A DNA stretch of 64,000 nt from Biomphalaria glabrata (taxonomy: Eukaryota; Mollusca; Gastropoda; Planorbidae). Below, one piece after another: positions 35,897 to 47,900 of this stretch. Under the pieces are notes generated by a model, which did not search any database, was not told the origin of the DNA, and saw nothing but the letters and a program-made list of their open reading frames with translations. The stretch lies in contig NC_074715.1 of assembly GCF_947242115.1 (NCBI RefSeq), positions 26,681,876-26,745,875 of the forward strand. The letters run 5' to 3'. The first letter of the stretch is position 1; the number at the start of each line of letters is the position of its first letter. Made by a program: the position numbers and the translations under genes.

Positions 35897-35907
35897 GTTT
35901 GGTACTC

Positions 35908-36115
35908 CTCAACTCAGAAACTAAAACAGATGCAAAATAAAGCCATTGAGATTTATAACAAATATTCACATTCAATTAGAGTAATGCTATTAGTAAAATC
36001 ACTAAAGTTATGCTTCAGGACAGAAGACTAAAAAGTAAATTAGCAATAATAGATAAAACAATGAACTTTAATTTACATATAGAAAAACGAAACCAGTTTT
36101 TTGCCAATAGGTACG
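35908..36115 (+). pseudogene. LINE ORF2 C-terminal scrap
   Basis: Reads KLKQMQNKAIEIYNKYSHS and, after a shift of frame, LQDRRLKSKLAIIDK followed by MNFNLHIEKRNQFFANR. This is the C-terminal region downstream of RT in CR1/Jockey-type LINEs. It is short, frameshifted and has no recognisable tail. Confidence 0.6.
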
Positions 36116-36664
36116 GTATATAGGGATCTAGGCCAGATACAAAAAATTACTAAACATCTTAGTAATAGTTATATATTAATTTGCCAATTTAATTAAATTA
36201 GATCTAGCTTTAATTTAGCATACTAATGAATCTTGAAAATGCTCTAGAACATGGGTGGCCAACCTTTTGCTTCCATGCGCCAATTTTTTTCACGTCTCAT
36301 TCAGATGCGCCTTTAGTCCTTTCTCGCATTAAAGGGTCTTGGCGTATAAAGCATTTATATCTTAGAAGAAGACAATCTAAAAAATTTTTGAGCAAGATTA
36401 CAGTTCCAGTAACTCCACCAGTCATTGACTGCCTAGTATACTTTAGTAAACTTTATTAAGGATTTCCTAGACATGATTTTGCTATCTGAAATATGTCTGA
36501 CCATCTGATTTTTTCTTAGAGTGACTTATGGCCAATAAGTTCTTTAAAAATGTTGAAATTATTTTAAAATAACAAAAAGCTTAAATAAGTAACATAAAAA
36601 ATTTCCAATTCTAATTAAAAGAAAAGCATGCATATACACAACAGTACATCCAAATGACAATTTT
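36116..36664. other. Spacer with a possible hAT terminus
   Basis: No gene. GGGTGGCCAACCTTTTGCTT at about 36251 resembles the terminus of a vertebrate-style hAT element; its partner was not found. Confidence 0.35.
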
Positions 36665-37917
36665 CCAGCGTACGTCCACACTGACAGGGCAACTTCGTTT
36701 ATGTCTACAGAGGTGCAGCATTTCCTCCACGAGAGAGGAATTACAACCAGTAGAACGACCCCTTACAGTCCGAGAGGAAACGGACAAATAGAGAAACTTA
36801 ACGGGACCTTATGGAAAGCCATCACCTTGGCTCTACATTCTAAGGAATTGGACACAGCTAAATGGGAACTAGTACTAAATGATGCTCTGCAATCCATCCG
36901 GTCATTACTATGCACTACAACTAACAGGACACCACATGAACGACTTCTTGGGTTCAACCGAAGAAGTGGTTCCGGGACATCCTTGCCAACATGATTGACC
37001 AGTCCTGGTCCTGTCCTGCTGAACGTTAGATCATCTAAATATGATCCCATAACAGAGGAAGTTGATTTGGTAACATGCAACCCTCAGTACGCTGTAATCC
37101 GAACACCAAACGGTCGAGAGGAAACTGTCTCATTACGAATGTTAGCCCCTAGGGAGGAACAAAAAGTTATAGAAAATGAGAATCAGAGTGGAACAGAGCT
37201 TGATACTGACTGCCCCATCCAAAGCTCACCTCCCAGGAATCAACCTACTGATTCTATCATGCCTGAAGAAACCACCAGCACCACCAAAGACATAGCCAGA
37301 CTGTCCGAAACTCAAGCAGATGAAACTACACATACATACTATCTTAGAGTAAGGAGAACTAGGCCCAACTACAAAGTGTAAAAGCTCATCAGCTTACTAG
37401 AGCTCTTACTTTGACATTCAGTTTTGTCTCCAAAATGACATTTGTTTATTTTACTACTTTCATTTGGTTTTGTTGACTTGACTTTAATGTGATATTTGAT
37501 CTATCATGATATATTTTAATAAGCTATTTGATTTACCATGTAATATCAACATGTTACATTATGTCATGCTATTCTACATTGTTTGTTTACTTGAATCTCT
37601 ATTACTATTCTACACTTACTTATATCATGTTACATTATGTCATGCTATTCTACATTGTTTGTTTACTTGAATCTCTATTATTATTCTGCACTTACTTAAT
37701 TCTTTCATTGTTGATAATACTAGTTAGCATTATTTGAACCGGGGGTGAATGTTATGAAAATTATATTCTGTATCGGTAGTCGTTCTTATGTTTACATGTG
37801 CTTGTAACTCGTCCGTGAGAATGTGTTCACGAAATGTGTGTTGTGTAGTCATTCAGTGTATTAAAGCCATACTATACAGACATGGTTCTCGACTCTCTTA
37901 TCTTTATGTTCATAACA
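36665..37917 (+). mobile_element. Truncated LTR retrotransposon remnant
   Basis: Only the 3' part is present: integrase core and C-terminal sequence, then an untranslated stretch, a purine-rich tract CGGGGGTGAA and a 168-bp LTR. The integrase style differs from that of the element at 23084-29839, so this is a different LTR family, gypsy-like by its integrase. It is broken, and the 5' LTR, gag and most of pol are gone. The untranslated part includes a two-copy 76-bp tandem repeat from about 37552. Confidence 0.8.
37750..37917 (+). repeat. 3' LTR of the remnant
   Basis: 168 bp bounded by TGTTATG and its exact inverse CATAACA. TATTAAAGCC near 37859 could be a poly(A)-type signal region. Confidence 0.75.
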
Positions 37918-38941
37918 ACTTCCTATAATCTAAGAATCAATTGTCATTATTATCCTGTTAGTATTTCTTGAAATAGATCTTTGTTTGTTGAAATTAGAGA
38001 GCTCATGCTCTACACTATTTCTGTTAACCTTTCAGTTTCACAGTTGTTTTGTTAATGTTAACGTGTTTCTGTGTTGTTTTTAGGTGATGGACTACACATT
38101 TTAGACCTTAAACATATTAACATATCAAGTGAAATATATGTTTTTAATGGTTATTTGACAGGGTAAGTAATCTTTAATTGAAATAAGAAGTTCGCATTAC
38201 CTTACAAATTAAAAAAACTCAGATAGATTTTTTTTTTCAGAAATAATTAAAAAAAACAAACAAACAAGGAATTTAGTGTTTAATAAAAAAATCAACCTTG
38301 ACCAAAAAAAACAACAAAAAAACAACATTTTTTTACTTAAAAACTAACAAAAGTACCACAAAACAGGTACTACTTAGAGATTAGTAGAAAACAGATCACA
38401 GAATGTGGGTTGTGAATTGATTATTACTATGTTACTTTAATGAGTATCATTCATAGATGACACAGTTTGGAAATTGGTTGAAGTCAGATTTTTTTGCTCT
38501 AAATTATGTTCAAGGAAGCAGTTTTAATTATAAATATCTATAAATATGGTGTGTGTGTGTGTGACTGTGTTGGTGAAACTAAAATGAAGGCAATGTGATT
38601 AGGAAAGTGTTGAGATAACACCAAGTTATCTCCCTGTATAATTAGCCTAAAACTTGGGGTGATCAATAGGCAGTTGATATCATTTCATGTGTACTGTTCA
38701 TAGGTTACATTAGTAAGTAGAATATAGCTTCTTTTTTTTTTTTTTAAGTAGTGTCTTATTTTATCTAAAATGAATCATTGTGTTGAGATCTAATTACTAT
38801 ATTGATAGACCCAATTAGACCATTTTGTGTGTGTGTGTCTAATGTAATCTATTAGAATAGTGTATAATTCTAGTTTTAATGTACTACTTTTCTAGAGCTC
38901 TATACAAATAAAAGGAAGCAAAGAATTCGACAAAAGCACCA
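37918..38941 (+). other. Dab upstream region and 5' UTR
   Basis: AT-rich with a short GT run near 38549. The Dab start exon begins at 38896 after the acceptor TACTTTTCTAG, so 38896-38941 is 5' UTR. An upstream non-coding exon may lie at 38084-38162. No promoter element could be singled out. Confidence 0.5.
38084..38162 (+). other. Possible Dab 5' UTR exon
   Basis: Bounded by an acceptor-like GTTGTTTTTAG and a donor GGTAAGTAA. No coding sense. Supported only by splice-site look. Confidence 0.3.
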
Positions 38942-41900
38942 ATGGCAGCTAGGGGTAAAAAAGGTAAGCGAGCATTGTAGTTCTGCTTGATAAAAGAATC
39001 AGTACATTGGCTATAAGGCTGAAGATGGGGGTGGGGCAGAGCAATAGAAAGAGTTATAAGCTTACTGAAAATTAGTGATAAGGACAAGATGTGGGGATGT
39101 CTTCTGTATGCAAGCTTAACTAAAAGACAACAGCTAATTATGAAAAGGTTAGCTTGTATCTCTTCTTTTTTTTTTCGTGCACGTATAGATAACTAACTCA
39201 AAATAATTGTCTTAAAATTATAGCAAAGTTTCTCTTTCTGGGACTTAAGAACATTGTAAAAATTAGATAACATAATTAAAAACTAATAATAGTTAAGAAT
39301 AGTTAAAAATTACTTTCTTAAGAAAATCATTTAACTTGAACACTATGCCTGTTGATCTTTTTATTTTACTTATCTGTTGAATTAAGTAAACTACTGGTTA
39401 GTAATGAAAACAAAAAAAGGATTTTTAATCACTTAGATCGTTATGACATACATTTCCTATATTAAGAGGATGTTTATTTGTCTTCAAAACTAAGGTTACA
39501 TTATACAAGTGGTTATTAATTTTTATTTAAGATTTTATACTAAACATTTTGAGTACATAACTATTAGCCATGTAGACTACTTTAAAAAATTCTAATGAGA
39601 ATGTTTTTACATTTTAAAAAATTTCTTCTATTTTCTAGTTGTCAATCCAAATGACCCAGCAAGATTTTCTGGAAATGGTCTCAACTACAGAGCCAAACTT
39701 ATTGGCATTGAAAATGTGCCAGAAGCTCGTGGAGATGAAATGTGCCAGGAAGCAATCACAAAACTGAAAAATTCTGTCAAAATATCAGGTCAACACAAGC
39801 CAAAGATTTTTGTTCAGGTCACACTGGAAGGACTCAAAATCATTGATGCTATTTCATTGGTTAGTTTCTGATTTCTGACTCTACTTCTGTATAACTTTAT
39901 TTGATAGACATGTAATATCTTATAACCCAACCAAAAAAACAAAAAACTGACTCCACAAAAGGTATTTAATTTTGCTGGTGTTTTGTTATTATTTGTTGAT
40001 ATCTTCATTAAGTCTTACCTCCAATGATTTTGTAATTTTGGTTTTTAAACATCTGTTTATGTTCTTTTTTCTTTTTTTTTTTTTTCATATTGTGACCCTG
40101 TAATAAACATTGATTTTGATACAAGCTGTTTGTTGGATATAGACTTTTAATAAAACCATTTAACCATGAGAAGAACAAAATTATTGTGAGATAACCGAAA
40201 ATCTGTTTAAAAAAATGTTTCATAAATTGTAAACTTTAACATCGACATAACTGATTAGTCTTTTAAGCCTTTAATATTATAACACTTCAGTGAATTCTTG
40301 TATTGAAAGATAGTTGTAGACTGTATATTGATATTTGAATCCCCTTTAATATTATTTTTCTCATTAATTTTTGTATTGAGATTATATTATCAGTTTATTC
40401 TAAAATGTTTTTTCTTATGCAAAAGATTCCCAATTTATTCTTAGCCTTACATTCCTTTTAAATAAATAGCATAATTAATAATAGTTGTATTAAGCGAGAC
40501 TGTCTATACCCATCTGACAGCCTCAAAGTGAACCTAGAAATACATTCAGCTTAAAACCAACTGCTTCATTTAGAGAACATGTGAGTTGTCCTATAATGTC
40601 CATAGTGTGATCAAACCTTGTTATATTCAACATGATTATTTTCAAGACCAAGCAATCTATTTAACTTAATTATTTTCAAGACCAAGCAATCTATTTAACT
40701 TAATTATTTTCAAGACCTAGCAATCTTTTTGACAATTTTTTTAAGACCTAGTAATTAAGATTAGTCATATTCAAGAAAGCGTGTCTGACAGCCTCATAGC
40801 GAACCAGAAATACATTCAACTTTAAACCAACTGCTTCTTGTGTATTGTCCTACATTATCCATAATGCGATCAAACCTTGTTATATTCAACATGATTATTT
40901 TCAAGATCTATTTGACAATTTTTTTCAAGACCTAGTAATTGAGATGAGACTTATTCAATAACAAGTAAAAGTTGGGTAAAAGCTTAGTTCCTCAAAAATC
41001 ATTTAAACTTTTTTCCAATGTTTCAAGCATTTTTTTTGTCTAGTGTAATATTATTTAAAACAACAACTATTGCAGGCTAGATCATTACTTTATTTTTGTT
41101 TTAAAAAGCCTTTTGAATGCACATCATTATATACATTTTTTGAAACAAAGTTTAATATGCAATGTTTAATGTCATTTATCACTATTGTATTGGGCATTAC
41201 TGAAGCCCTGTAGACACTTTCAGAGAATGAATGGGAGATTGACCAGTCACTAACCCTTTGTTCAAAACCTAACCATCAGAATACCAAAACAATCAGTTCA
41301 TTGAATACTTATGAATATTAACAATATAGTAATAATCAGCCAGCCAAACAAAAACAATCAAGTTTACTTTCACCCTGAACATATCTATTTTGTATGGAGA
41401 AGGTGCTATTGTTGTTGTTGATAATCGATATCACATAGATTCTGATATTTTGTGCTGAAAATATTGAATAGTTAGGTCTTGTATGGCAAGCAAACATAAG
41501 CATTACCTCTTCCTGAAAAATGGGAAATTATTAAGAGGTGTCACTTTGGTGAAACTCCAACTGCCCTTTTGTTTGATTTATGGCACCAGGCGAGCTACCA
41601 TTTATGATGCCATGAAAATAAGAAGAAAATAGAACATTTATTGAAATCCATTGTAGACCACACCTTTAGAAAAACACTGAAATCAAGCGAATATGCCTAA
41701 GTTGATGAGTTTTTTTTTTTTGTTTTTCTTTTCATTTTTTAGCTAGATCAAAAAATTTTAATTTTCATCTATTGTTTATTTTATACATTTAAAAATGTAA
41801 GAGAATATCTTTTTATACAATTTTCTTGTAATTACCATAATACTGCTAAATTCTTTCAAGTACAGCTAATCGTTGGTAATCCTACACCACCCCGGTCAAG

Positions 41901-44900
41901 TAAATTTGGGACTATCAATGGTCAACTGTATTTTTATGGTCTCTTTACATTATGCTCTAAAGCTATAGAGTTTTTTCACAAATAAGATCTTACAAGTCAA
42001 CTATATTTATTAGTCTGAAACAAAGACAAAAAAAGTGAAATTATTAAATGTATATAAAAAGCAATCTTAAATTATATCAATACATTATGCATGAAATGAT
42101 TGTTTTCTAACCAACCCTTGCTTTAAAAGCATGTGTTATTCCCCTTCAACTAATTCCTAAATGCTGTTGTCTTTCCCCCATCCCTCCATTGAACCTCATT
42201 TTTCAGACAGCTAATCAGAGTAAAAAAAAGAGTGACTCAAAAAGTCCAAAGCAAGGAGAAATGAATGAACAGGAAGATAAAACAAAGGAGTTGGTAGGAA
42301 TATCATCTTTTTATTCAGATGTTCAGCATGCCTTTTAAAAATCATGGGACTTAATGATATTAGACAAATTGAAAATACACAAAAATGTTTTAAATTATCA
42401 TAAAGTACAAAATATTTTTAGCCTTCATTTGTGATTCATCAGAATTAATTTCTTTGCAAACCCCTTTATCTATAACATTTTATATCATTATTTATACTGC
42501 CATTCCTATTTGGAATGTAAAAAAATAAGTAAAATAAAACACACATTATTCATTCATTATTTGTTCATTTCAAATTTATTTATTTATATATAAATACTCA
42601 TATTTAGCTGATAAATATTGAAATTTCTATATTTTTTTGTTTAAAAATAAACACTAATGAAATACGATATTCTTTTATTTTTTGGAGTTAGCTATTATTG
42701 TGTTATTAGTAAATTATTTGAAATTATTAATAGTTTGAATCTGTTAAAGATTTTCAAACAATTCTTACACATTTTGCAGATAGTCTTACATACTCATGCT
42801 GTACATAGAATTTCATTCATTGCTCGAGATGTTACAGACAACAGAGCATTTGGTTATGTCTATGGAGAAGGAGATGGAACACACAAATTTTTTGCCATTA
42901 AAACTGCCGCAGCTGTAAGTTTCTAAACATTTTAAAAACTAATATTATTTTTTATAAGACAAAACTAGAAAGCTTTTCCTGTGTCTGCTTATTTAAAGTC
43001 AATTAAAATCAGTATTGCCAACATAGTCTTAGAAAAACGAATATTTTTACTGTGCCAGAGTAAAAAAAATAAATAAATAAACAAAAACAAAAAGCCTTAT
43101 TTGTCCTGATCTAAATTATAATAGTGCAAATGGATATGTCTCAGTGAAATGATATTAAGTTTATAAAAAAAAAATATAATTAAGGTAGATAAATTATTAA
43201 TTCAATTTTCTTTACATCCTAATAGACAATCATAATTCTGGGTCATACTATAGAAAACTGAAGCTAATTAGCATAATTTGAGATATTTTTTGCTTATCTT
43301 AAGTTATTGTTACAAAGTTAAAATTATAAATAAAGCAGGTCCAAATTTATGTATTTATATTACGATATCTGCTCACTTGCATAGCTCATATCAATATAAA
43401 TATTTGTACCTCAACGTTAGGCTGAACAGCTTGTTCTTGCTCTGAGAGATTTATTTCAAGTTGTATATGAAATGAAGAAAAAAGAAATGGAAAAAATTGG
43501 ACAAGATGGCTCTGCTTCTGATGAGACAACCAAAGTGGAAAACTCTCAAACCTCGGGGGATGGGTCGACCTCGGGGACTGGGCAGGTGATTATTGCTGTT
43601 TATAAATCTTTTTTTTTATTCCCCTATTTTTCAACTCTTAATAAGTTCACAGAATCGTTAATAACATGTTAAGAATATGGTTATTTTATTTATTAGGCCC
43701 CGGTGGAGAAAGTGAATGCTGATGGAGAAAATATTTATCAGGTAATGAGACTCATTTTGTTGTTTAAACTTTTTAGTTTTAATAGCTGTTTTTTAACCAT
43801 TTCACTTTTTAATAACTTTTTTTAAAAGTATTCCTGTTTGAGAATTCTATTGTATATATATTTTTTTAAAGTACATAAGAATATTCCTGAAATACATTTT
43901 AGTGGATCAATACATTCCAAATTCTGAAGCTTACATTATAATTATTAAAGAAAATGATCAAAACAAAACAATTTAAAATGATCAAAAAATAACTTTTTAG
44001 CAAAAATTTATTTAATGAATTATTGAAATTTTATATCAAATAATGTTAAATTTTAACCCAGCTGCTTCTGCCAGACATAAACAAATATACCTTACCTATG
44101 TCCTTAAACAAAATTCTTTGTTTAAAGACAAAGAGAATGAAGTTATCTCATATTGTCATTATATGAGCATGCAATAGTTTTGATTGTCTAAACTTTTAAG
44201 TTAAAGCTTATGAAGAACTATGACAATGTTTGGTCTTCTTTCAGGGAGATAAGCCTTTTGCTTTTTGTCCATAGTTTAATTTTGAAGAGATTTTAGTTGA
44301 TGCTAACTTTATAAAGCAACACCAATTTTATCCCAAATTGCTATGAGAGAAATATAAATTGCTTACTATATGTTGTCATTCTATTCTCGTTGCACTCAAT
44401 AACACACTCACTATATCAAATATTTTCTTTTCTTGTTTTCTTTCTTATTTGTGTAGTTTGAAGTCAGAATATAGGCATGGCTTTTTCACTCTTGCACTCT
44501 TTTTTTATTTATTTTATCAATCTTATCTCTTTATGGACTTTTTTTTTCTTCTTCATTTAATGCTGAAAAATTCAAATTCCCAACAGGTCATACATTCAAG
44601 CAGGTGCCACAGTTTGTGTTTTTAGAATTCATTTTTGAGTACTCTCCTTAAATGAAGATTCAAATTTATACCTTTCCTCTTCTCATATATTAATTAATTC
44701 TTCCTTTCATTTTACATTAACACACAAAAAATTTTTCAACATTCTATTTGTTTTCTAGCATCTGAGTGTATGCTTATTAAATATAAACTTGCTTGCTTGA
44801 TAAATATGCTGTGTAGGTACCAACTAACAATGCTCCTGTCAACCCACCTACTCAGGCAGAACAGGTTGCCAACTTACTGGATTTAGAAGATCAAGCTGAT

Positions 44901-47900
44901 CACATTTTAAAAGTGGGTAACTCTACATGTTTGTCTCTTGATTGTATTTATTAACATTTTAAATTTTTGTATATATTTTGTTCATGGCTTTTTTGTTTGT
45001 GGTTTTTATGAATCTGGCTTTGAATTATTATGGGGCATGTCTCATTGGAAACTTAAGAATAGTCTGCTTGCATAAGGGGAACTGTAGTGGCATTTAGAAA
45101 GATTTTTTTAGAAAGTTGGTTCAGTGCTCTGTACGACTGTGCTACTCGTTGACTAGGGCATGTGAAAACTATTGTGTGTCATCACTCAATGATCTCTGTG
45201 TGTTTTGCATTTTCTTTTGTGGAATGTTGTTTTTGCTGATTTAATCTTAGTCTGATGTAAGTTCATGAAAATTGATTTTCAGTTTGTATTTATTTAAAAT
45301 TAAAGAGCTATATGGTTGAAGGATTTGATATTTCCTTGGGCTCCATGTATCTTCGCTTCTTGCTGTTCATAAGTTTTCAGCACTGCTGTAAACACTGAAA
45401 TTTAACGGTAGAAAAATATAAATACGTTATATAGTTATTGAATTATTTTCCATGGGAAAAGTTGAATGAAATAAACTAAGTAGCTTTAACTCAGCACAAT
45501 TCTTGGAACTCAATTATTTACTCTTGGAATGTAAAAAGAATTTCTTTTTTCTTTGACTTTTGTACTCTCTATTTTAATGGCAATTTTTAGCAGTGTTGAA
45601 ATTATTTTTTTTATTGTTTTAAATTAGTTCATCTATTTGGAAGCTTTTCATTCTAAATGTTTTTGTTTTTTTCTAGGATATAGAACAGATCAAGAATTTG
45701 GAATTTGATTCTCTGACCAGTGACTCCCTGTTCTCTCCTGCATCACCACCTGTGACAGAGATGGCCAGCTTAGCCATTTCATCTTCGGTGGGCACTGCCA
45801 GTATTGTAGATCCTTGGGGATTATCTCCCTCTGTCAGTCCCCCAAGTAAGTAAAAATATTTTAATCTTTCAAAAACAGGCATACATTGTTTCACCAGCAA
45901 AAAAAAAGTTCCAGTTAAACCTTTTTCTATTCTAATTAGCTGCTGCTCCAGCCATTCCGGCATCTTCATCTTCCTCAGCTCTAGGAGATCTAGCTGGGCT
46001 ACAGACGGGCCAATTTGCACCCATGGGTCAGACTTCATTTCCACCTTCTCCTTTTTCAGTACAACCAGGACTTTTAGGTGCTCCAAATATGGTATAGTTT
46101 CAGTTTATATGTTTTTCTAGTATATTGTAAATTAAGGCTGGTTTAAATGGACCATTTTAAACTATCAAAATGTTAGTTTTTAATAATATTTAAATATTTT
46201 TATAGTTATAGTTTTTATGGTAAAGAATAGCTTTAAATCTAATGTAAATAGAAAAAAATACTTCATTTCTGTTCTTGGCTCTTGTTGCAGAACATGATGA
46301 GTGGTAATTTACCTGTCAACAGAGATCCTTTTGGCAATGATCCATTTAGCTCAAGCACCCAGCAACGACTGCAACAAAGTCCAGGATTTGGTGCTGCCAC
46401 AAATCCTTTTGGAGCTGGTGGTTTTGGTTCACCATTCGGATTGCCTCAGGCAGCTACCTCTCCTATGGGTTTAATGCCAGGGATGGTGCCTCATGGGTTC
46501 ATGCCCCAAGCTGGCATTGTGGGAAGTGGTGTTCCCCAAATGGCCATAGGGGGTGTTCGAAACCCCTTTGGTGCATCACTATTCCCCAGTCCTCAGCCAC
46601 AAATGACAAACCTCTTTAATGATGATGAAGTCAGTGTTCTGAAACCTATAAAGAAAGATGCCCTAGCAGATGCTCAGAATGCAGAATCAGCTCAGGCTAA
46701 GCCCAAATCAACAAGAGATGATCTCTTTGGTGATCTGCTAGACATTAAAAAGTCTACACCACCAGTTGCAGCTTCGCTGTCACCAAAGGATTTATTTAAC
46801 CAAGCTACCCCTGTAGAAAAGAAGTCCCTGAATGAACTCAAGTCTGTCTCAAAGCCTACTCAGGCACCACAGGTACAGGCAAGTGCTGATTTTGATTACC
46901 ACTTTCCTGGAGATGAAGCTAATGATCTTCCTTTTACAGACTTGGAAGAGGAGGATTGTTTAGCATCATCCTATGGACCTCCTGCTATGGATCCACCAAG
47001 TTGCCCGAAACAGCTTCTTAGTAATCCACTTGTATCTCCTACCCCTCCTCCTGTTCCTCAGCGAAACCCTTCTCCAAGTTTCTTTTCAGAAAACTGTTTA
47101 AGTTCTGAAAGCAAACTTCAAACAGCTTTTGTTTTAAACTCTCCACCTGTTCCTAGTCGAACTATTAATCATTCAAACCATTCAAAACCATTTCCTGCCT
47201 TAGTTTTAAATACTTCTAGTGACAAAATATTTTCCCATCTTCCTTCTCCTGATGAGCCTCCGCCACCCCTTCCTTTGCAGGTAGCTTCAGAGTTTGCAGC
47301 ACCCACTCCTCCTCCACGACCGATTTTTTCATCATCATCATCATCATTTTCATCATCCCCTTCACCTATTCCTGATGTTAGCATAAATAAAATGACTCTC
47401 AAAAGTATATCTAGTACTGTGACATTGGACTGTATCAGGGCTGTGCCAAACAAAGAAGTCGCTAGTTTAAGTAGCAATAACATTAACAGTGATAATTTTA
47501 CCTGTGATATTACTAATGCAAGCCAAAGCGATATTAAGCCAAGGGAGTTTCCCACATGTATGTTCAGTGATCAATGGGACAACATGCAGAAACCTTTCCC
47601 TACTCAAGAGGATGGGTACTCTTCTAAGACTGGAGATGATCCTTTCATGGCTGCAAACAAGTCCGATGATTGGAGAAGCTGTGATCTAACAGACAATGAT
47701 CCATTCAATATGCCCCTCCACCTCACTCCAGGATTCAAAGCTGTGGCCAAATTTGGCAATGATCCTTTTGATGATAGCTTTAATGCTTTAAAAAATGATA
47801 ATTGGGATCCATTTGCATTATCAGTTCAGGAGACTTTTCTAGAACCCAATGATGTTAGTGTGGTAAGTCTCTTTATCTATTTGATGGCTTAGTTTAAAAT

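Noticed and set aside
44913-44920. Alternative donor GTAACT for Dab exon 7
   Set aside because: It scores better than GTGGGT but puts exon 8 out of frame with a rapid stop.
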